NCBI RefSeq assembly: GCF_000204055.1
Contig: NW_006768809.1
Coordinates: forward strand, 650,613 to 714,612
From: Melampsora larici-populina 98AG31
Lineage: Eukaryota; Basidiomycota; Pucciniomycetes; Pucciniales; Melampsoraceae
Direction: 5' to 3'
DNA: 64,000 nucleotides
The position numbers and the translations under genes are program-made. The notes under the pieces are model-generated. The model was given only the letters and a program-made list of their open reading frames with translations. It ran no database searches and was not told where the DNA came from. Shown here piece after piece: positions 1 through 13,800 of this stretch. The stretch's first letter is position 1, and every line of letters begins with the position of its first letter.

Positions 1-2085
1 ACGAGCCCCATTGCGCGCGATCACCTCTGTATTGCATCGATTTATGAAGAATCTATCACTCCAGATTACACTCCGCCATACCTGGTGTGGATAGAGGTTT
101 GCTAGCGGCGCCAGTCTGACACCTGCACGGGCCGTTTTTGTTGCGTCAGCAAAACGAGAAACTTCAACACTCGGCTCTCCTCCATCAGCTGACAACGGCT
201 TTATACCCGTTTCCCAAGCCCCTTTGCCTTGGCGGCAGTAGGCACTCCACCAATTCTGTTCTTCGTCCCATCAATTCACCAGAAATTTAGCCTCTTTCAC
301 GGGTACTGAGGAGTCAAGAAAAAACAGACATCGTACTCCTCAGGGGTGAACGACTTATACGATGACTACGATGCGTTGGGCGGATGTTTCTTAGGCTCGC
401 TTGTGTCCTATGTTTCATATCATCATATCCTATCGAGCAGCTTAAAGACACGATCTCAAAGACAGTCTTGAGCTTGGGTTAACCTTGCTTCATCTTATGA
501 TGTGCGGATTGAGTGCGAGGCTCCATAACCAATGGAAAAGGCCCTTCTGGCTCCTTCCAAGTTGTAGGAATGGGTTCTCACCTCTTCTGAGCGAAGGCAA
601 AGCAAAGCATTACCAGAGCCTAAAACAGGGGTGGGAGGAGGGAGCACATAGGAGCATATTGACAGCCAAGGTTACCTAAACTCACTATCACGAAAAAAAT
701 TCTCTTTCCTGCTCTCAAGCGTCATGATGTTTTTTTCTGACTCTTCACCGCTTTTCTCAAGCATGTCAACATGTACAGAATAAGATATAGTAAAGTTTAT
801 TGCATGGGTCAATTTCGTACATATGCTCCTCAGACTTTATTCTTGATCGCCGGCCCGTCGGGCGAGACCCTCAACCTTTTCTCTATATTTAGACTGGATT
901 TCCTCACGACTCCAAGAGCAACTCAAGGGCGGCACACACTGAAAACTGCACCCCCCCTCAACATAGTCTTCCTGCTCTCTTCCCCTAGCTTCCGTACCTT
1001 AACCATCCTTGACCATATACGTATCATATTCACAACACCATCTCATCATCAGGATGATCTTTTGACTTTACCCAATATGATTTTTTTTCTATCGATATGA
1101 TTTTCTGAGATCGCGCTTGACTGTATCTCGATTGCGTACCACCCACACTACATTCAAACAGTCTTTTCATTTCAGTCTGCCTTCTGCTCACCTCGTTTTG
1201 TTTGCCTTGCGTTTGTTATCCGTTCCTTCTTACGTCACAATCACGTGCGGATTAGTTTCCTATTTCATTGCTTCTTCAATTTTACCCTGTATCCTGCTCA
1301 ATTGCTAGCCTATCCATTCGTCATCCTCAGCTCATCATCGTAAGTTTCTTAAGGTGCAAAAAAAGTTTGAGGCAGCTTGACAAGCTCATAGTCTATTTTA
1401 GATTCTACCATCTTTCTTCATCTCGTGATTGCACTGACGGATAACGGACAAATTAGTGCGTCACCTGGTAGTCAGTGGCTTTGCAACACGCGATGCAGAT
1501 CGCGTATATATGCATCTCTTGACGTTGTTGTCTGACTTATTCAAACATCCATATTTTCCAGAAATCTTCCAGCCCTCCGGGTCTTATGCATAAGCGACAT
1601 CAGTCCGGAACGCCATCTCTGTACGAAGCTGATCTCAGGATTTAGTTGATGTTTTCATCTGTTTCATAAAATTCTACGCATTGCTTTCCTTCCTGGTGCG
1701 TAGCATTTTGCATCTATCACACCCTTCATGGACCAGAAACTGATGAATTCATCTCATCAATTTCCTGATTCACCTTGACAAAATAGATCAAAGTCACACC
1801 GGATTGAATCTGATTTGTCCTAGCATTCGTGGGTATTCCTATTCTTTTCCTTACGCTAGTTAGGTTTTCCTTACTCTGTTCAAAGCGAAAACCACCCTGA
1901 CCAAGTCTTTATGATTCTATTTCATTTTTCTAGACGTGCTTTTTCCAGATAGTAAGCATCTTCATCTCACATAATACCTTCAAGTCTCAACTTCAGCTTT
2001 TCACCGTCCATAATCTAACATTCTTTTCCGTATCTAGTCAGACTTGAGGTACACCTGAAGGCGTAATTCATCGAGGGAAAGGTTG
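1..2085. other. Upstream region of the GATA gene, no gene recognised
   Basis: No open frame here reads like a protein. The stretch is rich in pyrimidine runs on the + strand, especially 900-2080, as is common in promoters and long 5' leaders of fungal regulatory genes. I infer that it holds the promoter and 5' UTR of the gene starting at 2086. I cannot point to a TATA box or a transcription start. Confidence 0.4.
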
Positions 2086-4227
2086 ATGCTCAAAAACCCC
2101 GAGAAGATTAGATCTATCATAATGTCTCATAGTCACTCGCAGTCTTCCAGCAGAGCCGGTACTCCCAGTGATTGCGTTCGCCGTGAAACATTCATGAATG
2201 TAGCTGAAGTTGAACAGCAGCAACCTCTAACGTCCTTCCATGCCTTTCGCTATGGGACTCATCTGGAGCCATTCAATCTCCCCGAATCCGTTGAAGCTAG
2301 AAGTGGGGGCGGAACCAACAAGATGTATGAACATAGCGCTGCAGCGCAACAGCCGCTTCAATTCCCTGGCAGCGGGTCTCAGTCGGTATACCATTCCCCC
2401 TCGAGCAGCCCATCTACTCCGAATCCGCAATATGGAGATTATAATCCTTTCCCACTCAGTCCTCCCTTGAGTGAAGGAACATCACTCGCTTCATTCCTCA
2501 GCCAGAACTCTCAGCTTCACCAATGTAGCGTCAGTCCGAGTAATCAACCAATCCATCTACCTTCACCATTGCACCAGACTCCATTCGACTTCTCGAGAGG
2601 ATCCAACGTAGGACCTTTGTCACAACCCTACCCACAACGACGTGATGCAAGCTCACATCGGCCCGATCGTCGTCATTCAAGTGCTTCTACTTCCTCTTCA
2701 CGCAATATCCAGTTAACCCCCCCTTTTTCAAATTATGATTCACTCGGACTCTCTGCAACCAACCCCCATCCGAACCCCATCTATAGCACCATGATTCCGG
2801 CTGATCCTCCGAGGCCGGGATACTTTTATATGGACGCCAGTAGAACAGTAGAAGAGATTTCTGGCAACGTCGAGCCAGCTTCGAGTGCGATTCAACGCGG
2901 GTCTGGAACCAATATCATGGGGGGCCAAAATATCCCGCTGAATTCAGCTCCACAGCCTGTGAGAACGCCTTATTTCCCTTGCCCTTGTGTCATTTTCCCG
3001 TCCAGTTGCCATGGATTTCAAGGCGCCAACTGCTCGAGGATCCAAGTTCATAATGTCAAACTGACCAGTCAAAACTGATAAAGACTCATGTTACCACACG
3101 CGCCTTGAAATCGACGTTTAGGGAGCGAAGACGGGAACACGACAATACCGTAAAAAGACTCCACCAGTCGCATGTGCTGTCTGCAACATCCACCAAACTC
3201 CAGAGTGGCGAAAGGGGCCTTCAGGCTTACGAACTCTGTGAGATTCCTCTTCAATACCTTCCAGAAAATTAGACCCATGCGTGCTTGCAGGTCACTGACA
3301 CACGCATGTATGATGATTTATCTGGTCGCGCGGTGTTGGAATGGAAGGTGTAACGCGTGTGGCCTGACAGCCGCCAAGTTGTCAAGTTCCGAGCCAACCA
3401 ATGTCGAAGAAGTTTGGCATCAACTTCGTGAGGTTGGCCTCAACCGTTTCCGAGGGAATTTTGAACTCTCGGCTGATCAGAAAACAAAAGCTGCTCAGAA
3501 TTGGGCGACACAAACTGCTAATGGTACTCACCGCAGCACTCACAACCCAAGATCCGGGCACTCTTCGACATCTCTGGATTCCTCACAAAAACCACCAAAA
3601 CAATCCAACGCGAGTGCGAGTGCAACCCATAAGCTCTTGAGAAACCAACAGAGCCCATCTGATACGGACGCAGCCCATCAGCTCTTTGCAATGAGTCAAG
3701 GTAGGAACCAAAGTCTAGGAGCTCCTATGTCAATTCATAATCCTGGTGCCCCTTCATCTACTTCCCTCGGGCTCAGTCATCATTATGGGCCGCCTTCGTC
3801 ACCCAATCCTGCCTCGCTCCAACTAGATGAACGGTTCCAGCACATGACATGCACGACAGCTGACTTTAGTGGGTTATCAGCTGCCTTCACCATTACATCC
3901 GCTTGCGCACCCAATCCTGTCAATTCGGCGAATTACCCTTCATCGCCACTCATGTCGCCAGGAGGCCCTCACCAACAACATGTTCTAGGGATGTATCCAT
4001 CAATGATGACTTCGTCAGAAAATGGACATCCAACTCATGGTAGACGTAACTCCATCGGTGGGCATCGAATGTCAATCTCCTCAATTATCAATCAAGACCC
4101 ACCCTCGCGTCCGGCGTCAAGTATGAATCATGAGGATCATCTTCAACGACTACACCAACAACAAGCTCATATGCATAGTCTACTTGTACAGAATCCATCT
4201 CCGAACGGCTATCCTAAACAGATTTAA
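2086..4227 (+). CDS. GATA-type zinc-finger transcription factor (NsdD/white-collar-like finger)
   Basis: A nuclear DNA-binding regulator expected to bind GATA motifs. Proposed exons are 2086-2958, 3122-3237 and 3348-4227 (622 codons). The introns are GTGAGA...TTTAG and GTGAGA...GAAG, and the phases close exactly. The finger is created by splicing: basic RQYRKKTPP, then a C-X2-C pair (C309, C312), the loop TPEWRKGPSGLRTL, and C331-N-A-C334-GL. The loop is 18 residues, the class found in fungal NsdD and WC-1/WC-2 fingers, not the 17-residue AreA class. The rest is Ser/Pro/Gln/His-rich low complexity, typical of activation regions. After CGL the frame reads TAAKL, but the basic tail usual after a GATA finger is weak, so another small intron or a frameshift near 3370-3420 is possible. 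ATG 2122 is an alternative start. The finger call is firm; the subfamily is inferred. Confidence 0.8.
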
Positions 4228-5328
4228 AAAGTGATATAATTCTATAGTCGTTGTTATGTTATCTGTCTTTTTTTTCGACCTTTGCGCTTTGTCTTCAAAT
4301 CGCGTCTCTACTCAACTCAAATGATTGAGTATGTGCTCTGGATATGTTTCATTGAAGCCAGCTTATGGCAATTCTTGCTTCTGTCAATCTTTTTGTGTGT
4401 GTGTGTGTTTGATACTAATCTTTCAGACTTTCTCGTCAATTCTTTATTTTCTAATAAAAACCTTATGTCTACCTGTTGCGTTTTCTACTCCCTTTACGAT
4501 AAAAAAATCCTTGTATCAGTCCTTTAGCACAGTTAATCTTGTCTTGTGTAAAAGATCAAAAGTCTGCTCTACTACCTCACTTCATACCTTAGATGCAAAT
4601 AGCAGAAATCCTATGTTTACCACCACTCTGTGAGTTGAAAACTCTTTCCAAGCACAAGATTTGAAGACGGGGCTGAGTGTTCAGCTCCCCTTGATGCGCA
4701 TCAGACCAAGTTTTTGTGGATAGGCGTGATTCTTGCATGTATGGAAACAACTCTCAAAAGAACTTGATAAGAATGTGATAGTTTTTATTGGCGTTTGATC
4801 AAACTTGTCAAAGTCCCAAACTCGTACCGGGATTTTTTCATTGCTCGCTTGCATTATTGAGCTGCCCAGAATGGACATGATCATCTGGATACATTTTCCA
4901 TAAGCTTTCCCGCATACCTATTCATTGGAATGCTGATAGGGCCTGCATAGGGTGCAGATTGGGCTTTATCAACAGGCATTCGAATGTGCGTTGCGTCATA
5001 GTTCCAGAGGCTTGCAATGGCATTGCCTCAACTGAGTGATATGCAGTATGTCACCAGGTTATGGATCATGATGAAGGATTTCTCCCACGACCCATACGGG
5101 TTATGGGATATCACAAAGTTATGGGTTATGCGACATGTCATGTCCCCTTCTTTTGCGCACAAAAATCGGTGGCCAAGTTTTTCATTGTTTCTCTACTCTG
5201 TCCTTGGGACCACCAAGAAAACTGAACATCAATTGTTCTTGCGTCAGTTTTGTTATTTACCATATCATAAAGGCAAGTTCAAAACGACTGTGTTATCGAT
5301 AAAATGTCTTGATTCACTGTTTTCATAA
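4228..5328. other. Intergenic, 3' flank of the GATA gene
   Basis: T-rich 3' flank with a short GT dinucleotide run near 4395-4410. No coding region is supported. The small open frames here have no recognisable domain and no exon partners. Confidence 0.4.
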
Positions 5329-5330
5329 TA

Positions 5331-5541
5331 CAGCCATTCCGATATTGCTTGTCGCTCCGGTTTGAAAAAGAAAAAGTGAAACCTAAGTTTTTACCTGTTT
5401 TTACTCAATAAAACTTCAAACTTGGCTGTAATTCAAGGCAATACAGCCAAATTCCAGGTTTTAGCCGGTTAAAACTTAGGTTTCAAGCTCACAAACTTTT
5501 TCTTTTTCAAACAGGTGCGACAAGCAATATCGGAATGGCTG
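5331..5541. mobile_element. Fold-back MITE, Tc1/mariner type (CAGCC termini)
   Basis: 211 bp that fold into a long hairpin. The left end, CAGCCATTCCGATATTGC followed by TTGTCGC, is matched by the inverted right end. The inverted match continues inward through a GTTTGAAAAAGAAAAAG block, giving arms of about 50 bp. It is flanked by TA at 5329-5330 and 5542-5543, the target duplication of Tc1/mariner transposases. There is no coding capacity, so mobilisation would be in trans. Confidence 0.8.
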
Positions 5542-5543
5542 TA

Positions 5544-6532
5544 AATCATGTTGGTTGAATTCTCAATGCAATTACTATCATTGTAGCACTCGGTGTGGAT
5601 TGATCTTGAGCCTTTTTGCTACAAATCCCATTTGTGAGCAATGAATTCAACCTACCATGAGATTTGGCTTCAGCAGTATAACAGTTGGATATAAAGACTC
5701 TTTGATGATGAAAGTATTCATCCATTCATACTTTCCCTGCTTTATTCAACATCAAATCTCTTAATCACCATTTGTTTCCTACATTTGTCTCGCTTGAAAG
5801 CGTGGCACATTGACAAAACAGTGTAAATACCTCAAATTCTGGTGCTTTGGAAAATAAAATTTCAAAAACAAAAGAGGTAGGCTACAAAGTTGTATTTAAA
5901 CAAAAAAAAAGGTAAAGTGCAAAAACCGATTTTTCCTTCAAGATTTCAATAAGACAAAAAAGAAAAAAAAAGAATCAGCATGATTCTGTTTCTTCTTCTT
6001 CTTTATGTAAGAAAATTTGGTACGAACACACGCACATAAACACAATTTGAGAGTAGGGATAATAACGTAAAACAAAAGCGAGTGTGATTTCTAGAGAGAA
6101 AAGAAGAAGAAAAAAAAGCAGTAAGATGAAGAGAGAAACAAAGGATTTCTTATAAACAATTTTTTGCAGTCTGATAAAAATAAAACACAAAACAAGCAAA
6201 GGAGAAAAAAAAACGAGTTATTCAATTCCATTAAATTCAAAACTTACACACAAAGAAACCGAACTTCTTTCAAAAGAGATGAAACTTTATAAAATTAAAT
6301 TGAAATTTAAAACCTCCAAGGAAAGAAAGAAACAATCCAAAAGAAGATGGGTATCATTTATGAGCAAAAATCTACGATAAACAAGTCTTAGTAAATAGGT
6401 ATAATAATTAATCAAGTTGGAATCCTTTTGGAAACCTGAATACTATCCCACGCAAGTCTACACAAAATAAAAAGTCATTCATCAATTAAACAAATCAATT
6501 CTAAACCTGAACTAGGAAATTGAAAATCTCAC
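5544..6532. other. AT-rich spacer with A-tracts
   Basis: Very AT-rich with many poly-A and poly-T runs. It is the 3' flank of the minus-strand gene ending at 6533. No gene, RNA gene or repeat with clear termini is seen. Confidence 0.4.
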
Positions 6533-9500
6533 TTACTTTAATCCAAAAGAAACAAATCGTTGAATCATTCCAAATTGTGAATTAGCTTGAGTAACAATCC
6601 ACCCTTCTCTACCACCAGCCATCATATTATATTTAAGCCAAAGATTGTTTCCGACTCCTGATTCAGAACCTTGAAAAATATGGATAATTACATCTTGAGG
6701 TGTCGAAAATGATGGAAAGAATACATTTCCTAATAACCACCCTGAGAGAAACACTCCAAAAGCTGTACTATACATCTTGAAATCAAGGTTCATCAAGTTG
6801 AATTCAGGTTTGGTAGCTTGAGTTGATGAGATATTAGGAGCAATGATATTAACAATTGAGTTGGGGAATGAGGTACCAGAGGAACCGAATCGAAATCTTT
6901 GAAAGTAACCCGTTTTAGGACTATTACTTAAGGGCAAAAGCGGTGTCCCACTTGATTCAGATGGAGAATCGCTATGAATGACTGTTGCACTTGGACTTAA
7001 AAAGTCCAGAGCGCCACTCTGTTGTAAATTGGCAAAGATATCTCTGAGATCTGCTGAATCAGTACGAGCGAGTATTTTTTCAATGGCTTCTTTGGAAGTC
7101 TCGTCTGTAATTTCAGGCTCGGAAGTCTCTTCCAAGTTACTTTCCGTCTGAATCTGCATTTCTTCCATCTTGGGTCGATAAACAGGTGGAGGTTCAGGAA
7201 TAGGATCTGTTTGTGTCTGTATCGAATTGGAGCTAATTAGGTCGCTGGTGTCTACATTGGCATCTGCGAGCTCGACTTCTTCTTCAAATGTCAATGTCTG
7301 CGACTCGTCATTGGATCCGCCCGGTGTTGCATCTGATGGCTGATGTACCATGCGACAAGAAAAGTATTGATCAGCGCGTGGAACTAAATAAACAGTTTTA
7401 CGTGAGACTCACTTTAAGAGTCCGTCGTTTGATTCTCTTAATCCGAATCTCTTCATACACTTCGTCGCCACTCTCTCGACCATTGTCCGACAGACCGTCC
7501 ACGATCTTCATGATATCTCGCCCATCTTCTGTTGTATCACTTCCCTCGTCGTCTTGATCATACTCGCCGCTCTCCATCGCCTTCTTCAACTCATCACCAA
7601 AGCTCTGGCCCACAGTACCCGCGAGACTATTGGGTCTACTACCCAAAACGCTAGAGCTAGAATTGATCGTCCTTTGTTCATCGAGTTCATGCTTGAGGCG
7701 GTCAATCGTCGACTTCAGTTCGATGTTGGCCTGTTTCTGTTCTTCGAGTATTGTAGTCGCATGTTGCATCGCATTTCGCTCCAGGATCATCTTTTGAATA
7801 CGTTCCTCCATGAACTTGCGCTCTAGATCCCACTGTCAGTAGCGAGGAATACATTAGATATTGAACATCAGATGCTTTGTAAGGAGTGTGTGTATGACAA
7901 AGGCAGTGACGCTACTCACTTTCCGGTGATCACTTTCAAAGTTTTGGATTGATTGAGTAGCATATCTCATTTCTTCATCTCTTGACCGAAGTTGTGATCG
8001 TTGTTTATCAAGTTCACCTAAACAATGAAGAGAATTTTGATAAGCGCACGTTGATTTGGTTTGATTTAAGAAATCAATCGATACTGACTGAGGCATTCCT
8101 CATACTTTAGCTTAATCTTTTGATAATTGGCTTGATTGTTCTCTAGTTCTTTGACTAGCTTGCTTACTTCTTCATCAGCAGCAGAGAGTTGCAATCGATG
8201 TTTACTTTCTAAAGCCCTTAATTCCTTCTCTCCCTTCTTCCGTGCTGTCAAATCTTCTTGTATTTCATCCATCTTATTCATCAACTCTAACAATTCATTT
8301 TCGTGAATCTTTTCCATCTCTGACATCTTGCCCTCCAACTCCTTAACCTTGCTTCTCAAATCATGACATTCTCGTATTAACTTCGGATAATCTTCCCGCA
8401 TACTATCAAAATCATGACCCCCCGAAGTAGTATAGCCATCAACATCCGAATCGAACACTCTGGTGTATACACGCGAGTCAGGTCTGAGTCGCCTCATCAA
8501 ATTTGTTCGAGCTGCATTTTGATCGTCATCAGCATCAAGAAAATCATTCGAGTCTCTGTCATTGTATAGCCCTTTCTGACGGTTTTGAAATATGACATTC
8601 GAGATGTTGTTGGCATTGAGACGTGGAGGTGAGGGGGAACTAGCTGTTAGAGTGGGGGACATCAAATGTGGATTATAGGAGGTGGTATCGATCTCCTGAT
8701 TCAGGGAGGACTCATCGAGATCATCATTGTTCTGTGGTGTATCACCTAAAAATACAGCCGAACCCCGACGGTTATCCCCGCCGGGCCCTTTCCGTCTTCG
8801 ACTCGGAGGAACAGGTCGTCCACGCCATGCCTCATTAGGAAGAGGAGAAGAGCTGCCTTTGGTATGCTCGAGACGGAAAGCGGCCGCAGATTTGAAAGCC
8901 TTTGGTGAAGAGGGATCTACGTTTGAGGACTGAAAGGCGGTGCCTTCTGAACTGGGTGAACGGTCATGATCTTCCTTGATTTCAGAAGCGTGAAGAGTTG
9001 TTTCGTTGATGCTATCGAATGAATTTTCGCCTTCCATTGCCATGTTTCTCGAATCGTTCCGCAGATGGGTGCGCGAAAGTGGACCTGTAGATCTGTCATT
9101 TGGAAACATAAATGACGATGTCGTGGGTGAGTGGGAAGGTGAATAAGAGCCAAAGTATTCGGCGGCACGTTCACCATCACTACTAGGGGGAGAGTCAGCT
9201 GTGCGGATGCGTGGGCTGGACCTTTGAGGGACCTGTTCGACTCTTTCGTCTTCACTGCCGCCCGAGCTTTCATCTTGCTTAGCATGGGAAGTAGAAGCTT
9301 GAGGATGATGATTTCGATTGCTTTTTTTGGTGGCAACTAAGAGCGGCATTACAAATTCATCGCCGATCATTGCCTCAGGGTTCATGGAAGCGTATTGCTC
9401 AATCTCGCTGAGGGCTGCATCGCTCAGGTACACGGTATCTCTAGAGTTTTGAAAGTTTGAAAGGATTTGGGGTAGGTGCTTCAACGCTGTGAGTTGTTCG

Positions 9501-10253
9501 CCTGTCTTTCCGTCTTTGCCGTAACCAAAGGCTGCTAGTGCACGAGTCAATTCTGATTTTGTTAAATCAGGCTAAAAAATGAGCATGTAATTGACATCAG
9601 ACACTCGCGATGACAAAACCTCATGAGAATGAAGCTGAGGGCAGTGACATACTAGATCTGTGGATGTATCTGAATGAACGGATTCGGAACCTTCCAGTAC
9701 TTCGTTGTCAAGTGTCGAGATGCTAGAGAAGGCGCTTTGAGTCATATTGTTAGGACTTTCTACTGGCGTTGGTTGTGAGGCGGTCGAATCTGGCAAGCCG
9801 TCCTGAAGAAGTGATGAGGCTTGATCTTGATTGACTGAGTCATCGACTTGACGATCCTCAGATAGGTTGTGTGACATGTCTGAAGTGACTTCATCGCTCT
9901 TGCTTGTCTGAGAACTTGCCAGGATCAAGTCGGGATCGGTCTCATTATCCAGAAGACTAGAAGGATCGACAATCGCTTCTTCGTGATCTTTTACTTCTGG
10001 TTGCGCATCCGAGTCATCATTTGATTTTTCTTCTCCGGTGTTATCGACTTGGACTTCGGTACCCTGTGAGCTTGCTTCACCAAGTTCATCTACTGGGTCC
10101 TCAGTCTCTACGAGATCCTGACTGGATTTCTTGGTCAGTTTGCTTTCGTGCTCGACATCTTCTGAAGGAGGTAGACCCTAGTGACAAACAGAGTGCGATA
10201 GTTAGGATTATCTTAGCAGGTAAACGACGGACAATGTTGCTTACAGATGACAT
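6533..10253 (-). CDS. Large coiled-coil protein with C-terminal membrane anchor, function unknown
   Basis: Six exons on the minus strand: 10245-10253, 9653-10177, 8089-9571, 7920-8017, 7413-7832 and 6533-7339. All phases close, giving 1113 residues. The first exon encodes only MSS. Residues 1-178 are acidic and disordered. Residues 179-260 form a compact, probably helical module (starts PDLTKSELTRALAAFGYGKD). A long Ser/Pro-rich region follows, then heptad-rich coiled coil (about 560-760), then an acidic linker holding SIQTQTD and MQIQTES. One membrane helix at about 1035-1056 (FGVFLSGWLLGNVFF) leaves a tail of about 57 residues. The architecture suggests a tail-anchored scaffold or tether. 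The TQT motifs resemble dynein light chain (LC8) docking sites, which is an inference. I do not recognise the family. A GTAAGT overlaps the stop at 6533, so a further 3' intron is possible. Confidence 0.8.
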
Positions 10254-10800
10254 TCTGAGCGAAGTTCGACAATGATATCGAGGTTGATACGGGCTAACTG
10301 AATGATAAAAAGATCAGATCGGTGGACTGAAGCCTTGTTCGAGATCGAGTGCGAAGATGAGGTCTATAAAGATGATTTGATGATGCGGGCAGTTATTCCG
10401 TAGTTGTGTTGTGATGAGACACTGAGGGCGCCTGACTCTGGTCAACGGAATTGACAAGTTCGATGACGCGACAGATATTTTGTTGATTGTGAGAGACGCA
10501 GAGGTTTGTGTTTGTTGCCAATGGTATGGCGTCCAGTTGACCGTCGAGGCTGAAATGCGGAGGTATGAAATATGTGAAGTTGTGCGAACGACTCGGAAGG
10601 TCAGAAATGCGATTTAAGTTTGTGAACCAATCGGATTGATGATAAGATGTATTATGTAAGGTGAATTGATATGAATTTTTATTGACCGATGCTTGAGATG
10701 GTTTGGGTTGAGTGAGGTTGAGTGTGAGGGAATGTGAGGAGGTTGGATAAAGTTAAGAGTTATTAAAAAGGGAAAAGTGAAAACCCAATCAACCTCAAAT
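10254..10800 (-). promoter_or_regulatory. Probable promoter/5' UTR of the coiled-coil gene
   Basis: Immediately upstream of the minus-strand start codon at 10253. On the coding strand it contains long C/T-rich stretches (about 10560-10760). No TATA element was identified. The assignment rests on position and composition only. Confidence 0.35.
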
Positions 10801-13800
10801 CCAAATGCTCAGCCTCAGCAGCTCAACGGTCAAGAACAAGATTAGCGCATACATAGACTGTACATACACAACAAAGAACCATTTACAGTCAGTTTCACCA
10901 CTTTACCCTTTTAAGCACTCTTCATTCCATTTTCATCCATTTTCTTTCTCTCTTTCACCTTCCTTTTTCACAAGTTTTACAATTTCATTCCGGATCAAGC
11001 ATACTTCAAATCAAAAATCATCCACAACCATCAACCATGCTGAGCCAGGCACATAGGTACAAAATTTCAGGCAACCGAAGTGTTCTATGAACACAAGCAA
11101 GCGTCTTGGTTTTGCGCTTCCACTCACGCAGACTTGGCATGGTCATGGCTGCCTACATACATATTCACCCAACTGCCTCTCTTTAGGTTTTCACGCCTTC
11201 TGACCTGGCTAAGAGAACATAGCTATCTTTTATATCCTGCCGACTTCTTCAAACTGACAAGTACCACACCACATAGTTCCCAAAGGAATTGGATGAATCA
11301 ATCAGAATCTGACACTTGCATATGACCTGTAACGTGTGGGAGGCGGCATCTGCGCATCATCAGAGACTCAAAACTCAAAAGATCTCGTTGCTGAATGTTA
11401 TCACTGGGGAGTCTATAAAAGAAGATTCTCTGGCTGTGTTCTTATTCCCTTTCTTTGATACCGGATTGGCCGACAGAATCTGAAGAGATTTCGAGGAAAA
11501 TAGAAATGGGAAAGATTAATGACCGATGCAATCAAGTTGCATGGAATAAAATCATGAACATAGAACCCACTTTGATGATACTAGGGGTCACTCTACACAA
11601 GAGAGACTCATCAACACATTGAACATTAATTCATGCAAGTGCATCAATATCAGAGAATGTGATGAGTATGTAAACCAATATGACCCTGAAACAATGGGGT
11701 TTCTGACAAAGAAAACCTTTTCATTTTCCTCATGTATATGAAACCTCTTGTTTTGAAAGAAGAAAAACAGCAGCCAAAAAAGTGTGTGCTTATATGAAGA
11801 GAACATTCAGTCTGGAAAAAGATTTCTGTGAAGGTTCACAAAAAAACAAATGGAGAGACAAGAGTGGGATGAAGCACACTATCTTTGTCATTGGTGGAAC
11901 ATGAGTCCTTTGAAGGCCAATAATTTGATTGACAAATCAGTCTAGTTAGCTTGAAATCTCCCATAATGATGCACATGATGCTTAGGAAGCAATGGAATTC
12001 AAAATCCATAGCAAGAGAAAGTTTTTGTAAGTTCAAAGAAACTCCTACCAGCCAGGAAGTGGCTCAATCTTTTTCACTTGAGATTCATTGAGATTTTCTC
12101 ACAATAACAATACAAGAATTGTTGACCATCATTCTTGTTGACCTTATTTTGGTCACAATCAAAGTCAAGTGTCAGTAAAGGTCATAAAGATTTGAAATTC
12201 AAGTTCTTGGTACATTTTGGGTTTTTTTGTATGATCTACAGATTGGGGATATAGACCCAATTTATCATTTTCTTTACTTCTAAATGAATTCAACCTTGTG
12301 GTCCAAAAATTCTAGTTGCCTTTTGTGTCACACCTTTGGTTTCTTGAACAAGTTGTAATAATTTAACCCACAGAGTCTAAATGGAAGAGGAAGCTTAGCA
12401 ATAGAAGCTTTGACTATTTACAACCTCATGATTTGAAAATTCATATCTTTTGTTGCAGACCTCATCAGAAGCATTGAAGAACCCTGGGTGTCTTGGTCAA
12501 CCTGGTATCAACAACTCAACAACACAGACGGTGTAGAACTTATAACCCAACAAGGGTTATACAGAGCTGGAAGAGGATAATCTACTAATAAAATGACTAG
12601 TAGAAGTTGTCTAAGGACTGCTCTTCTAAAACAACACAATCAGAAAGAGCTCTGTTGTATTGAGTACTGATAAGGCACCAGAGAAATATAACTTCACGCG
12701 TAATTTAACTTCAAAAGCACACTTTGTATTACTATCAACACTGCTATAGTGTTATTCCCAATTGATAACTAAAGAAATAAGCAATATCTGATTGATATTA
12801 TTCCCAATAAGTCTTTATGACTATAAAACTAAAGTAAATTTCTCTTTATAGCTGTAATAAAGGGTGTATTTAAGTGAACAGGTACTATTAAAATAAGTTT
12901 ATGATGATAAACAAAATAATAATGGCGTAAATGATAAAGAAAAAAAGGGGAACAACAGTCCCAAAACCCTCTCAAAGTATATATAACAATGTACTAGAAC
13001 TTTTACAATGGTCAACAGCCTCAAAACCAATCAAATCCGCCCAAAATTCCCTAAAAACCCTATGATGACGCAATGTAATGGTTTTGTTACTAATAAATGA
13101 TGTAATTTTCACAGCTAAAAGTGATCAATGACGCAATAATATGATGTACAGCACTTCTTACGATGAATACAGGTGATTTTTTCCTTGTAAACTAGCTGAA
13201 AACCAATTTTTGAGATTACGATTTTTTTCAGATGTGCTCCAATTTTTGATTACTAAAGTGCATCTTGTAGCCCACGTGTTACTGATCATTTCTGACACCT
13301 ACATGACCTACTTCTGATGAGTGATGAGTAAGATATTGAGTTGTGAAGTTAAGGTTTTTAGTGTTACATATGACTTGTGACTGTAAATTCGAGATTCACA
13401 CCAATTCTTTATTTGCCTTATAACCTTTTACACACACCTCCGTTACTAATGATTTAAAGTTTGTACATTATGTAATCCACTCTTCTGCGTTGAATGAGCC
13501 ATCTACCAACCTATTCTGACGTCATTTGACATATGTAATTAGCTGAAAACCTCCATTTTCCACGAATTTCACCCATTTTCTTCACTTTTCACAGCTACTA
13601 CTATCTTTTTCTTGCTCATGTAATATGACATCATCATCTATAGCCTTAAAAATCCCGGAAAATCCTCTTGGCAACCTTAAATTCCATCACTACCACTATT
13701 ACACAACCAAACTACACGTGTACCTCTTGTTTACCAACTTCGAAAAAGTGCTATTTTCCTAATAACTTCTGTTTCTACTTATCAACCTTGAAGATTAAAA

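Noticed and set aside
485..1308. Three open frames upstream of the GATA gene
   Set aside because: No domains, no exon partners in phase and low-complexity pyrimidine-driven translations; better explained as promoter or leader.
10876..13388. Possible large TA-flanked element with TACAGTCA and TGACTGTA ends
   Set aside because: The match between the two ends stops after about seven bases, so it is probably chance.
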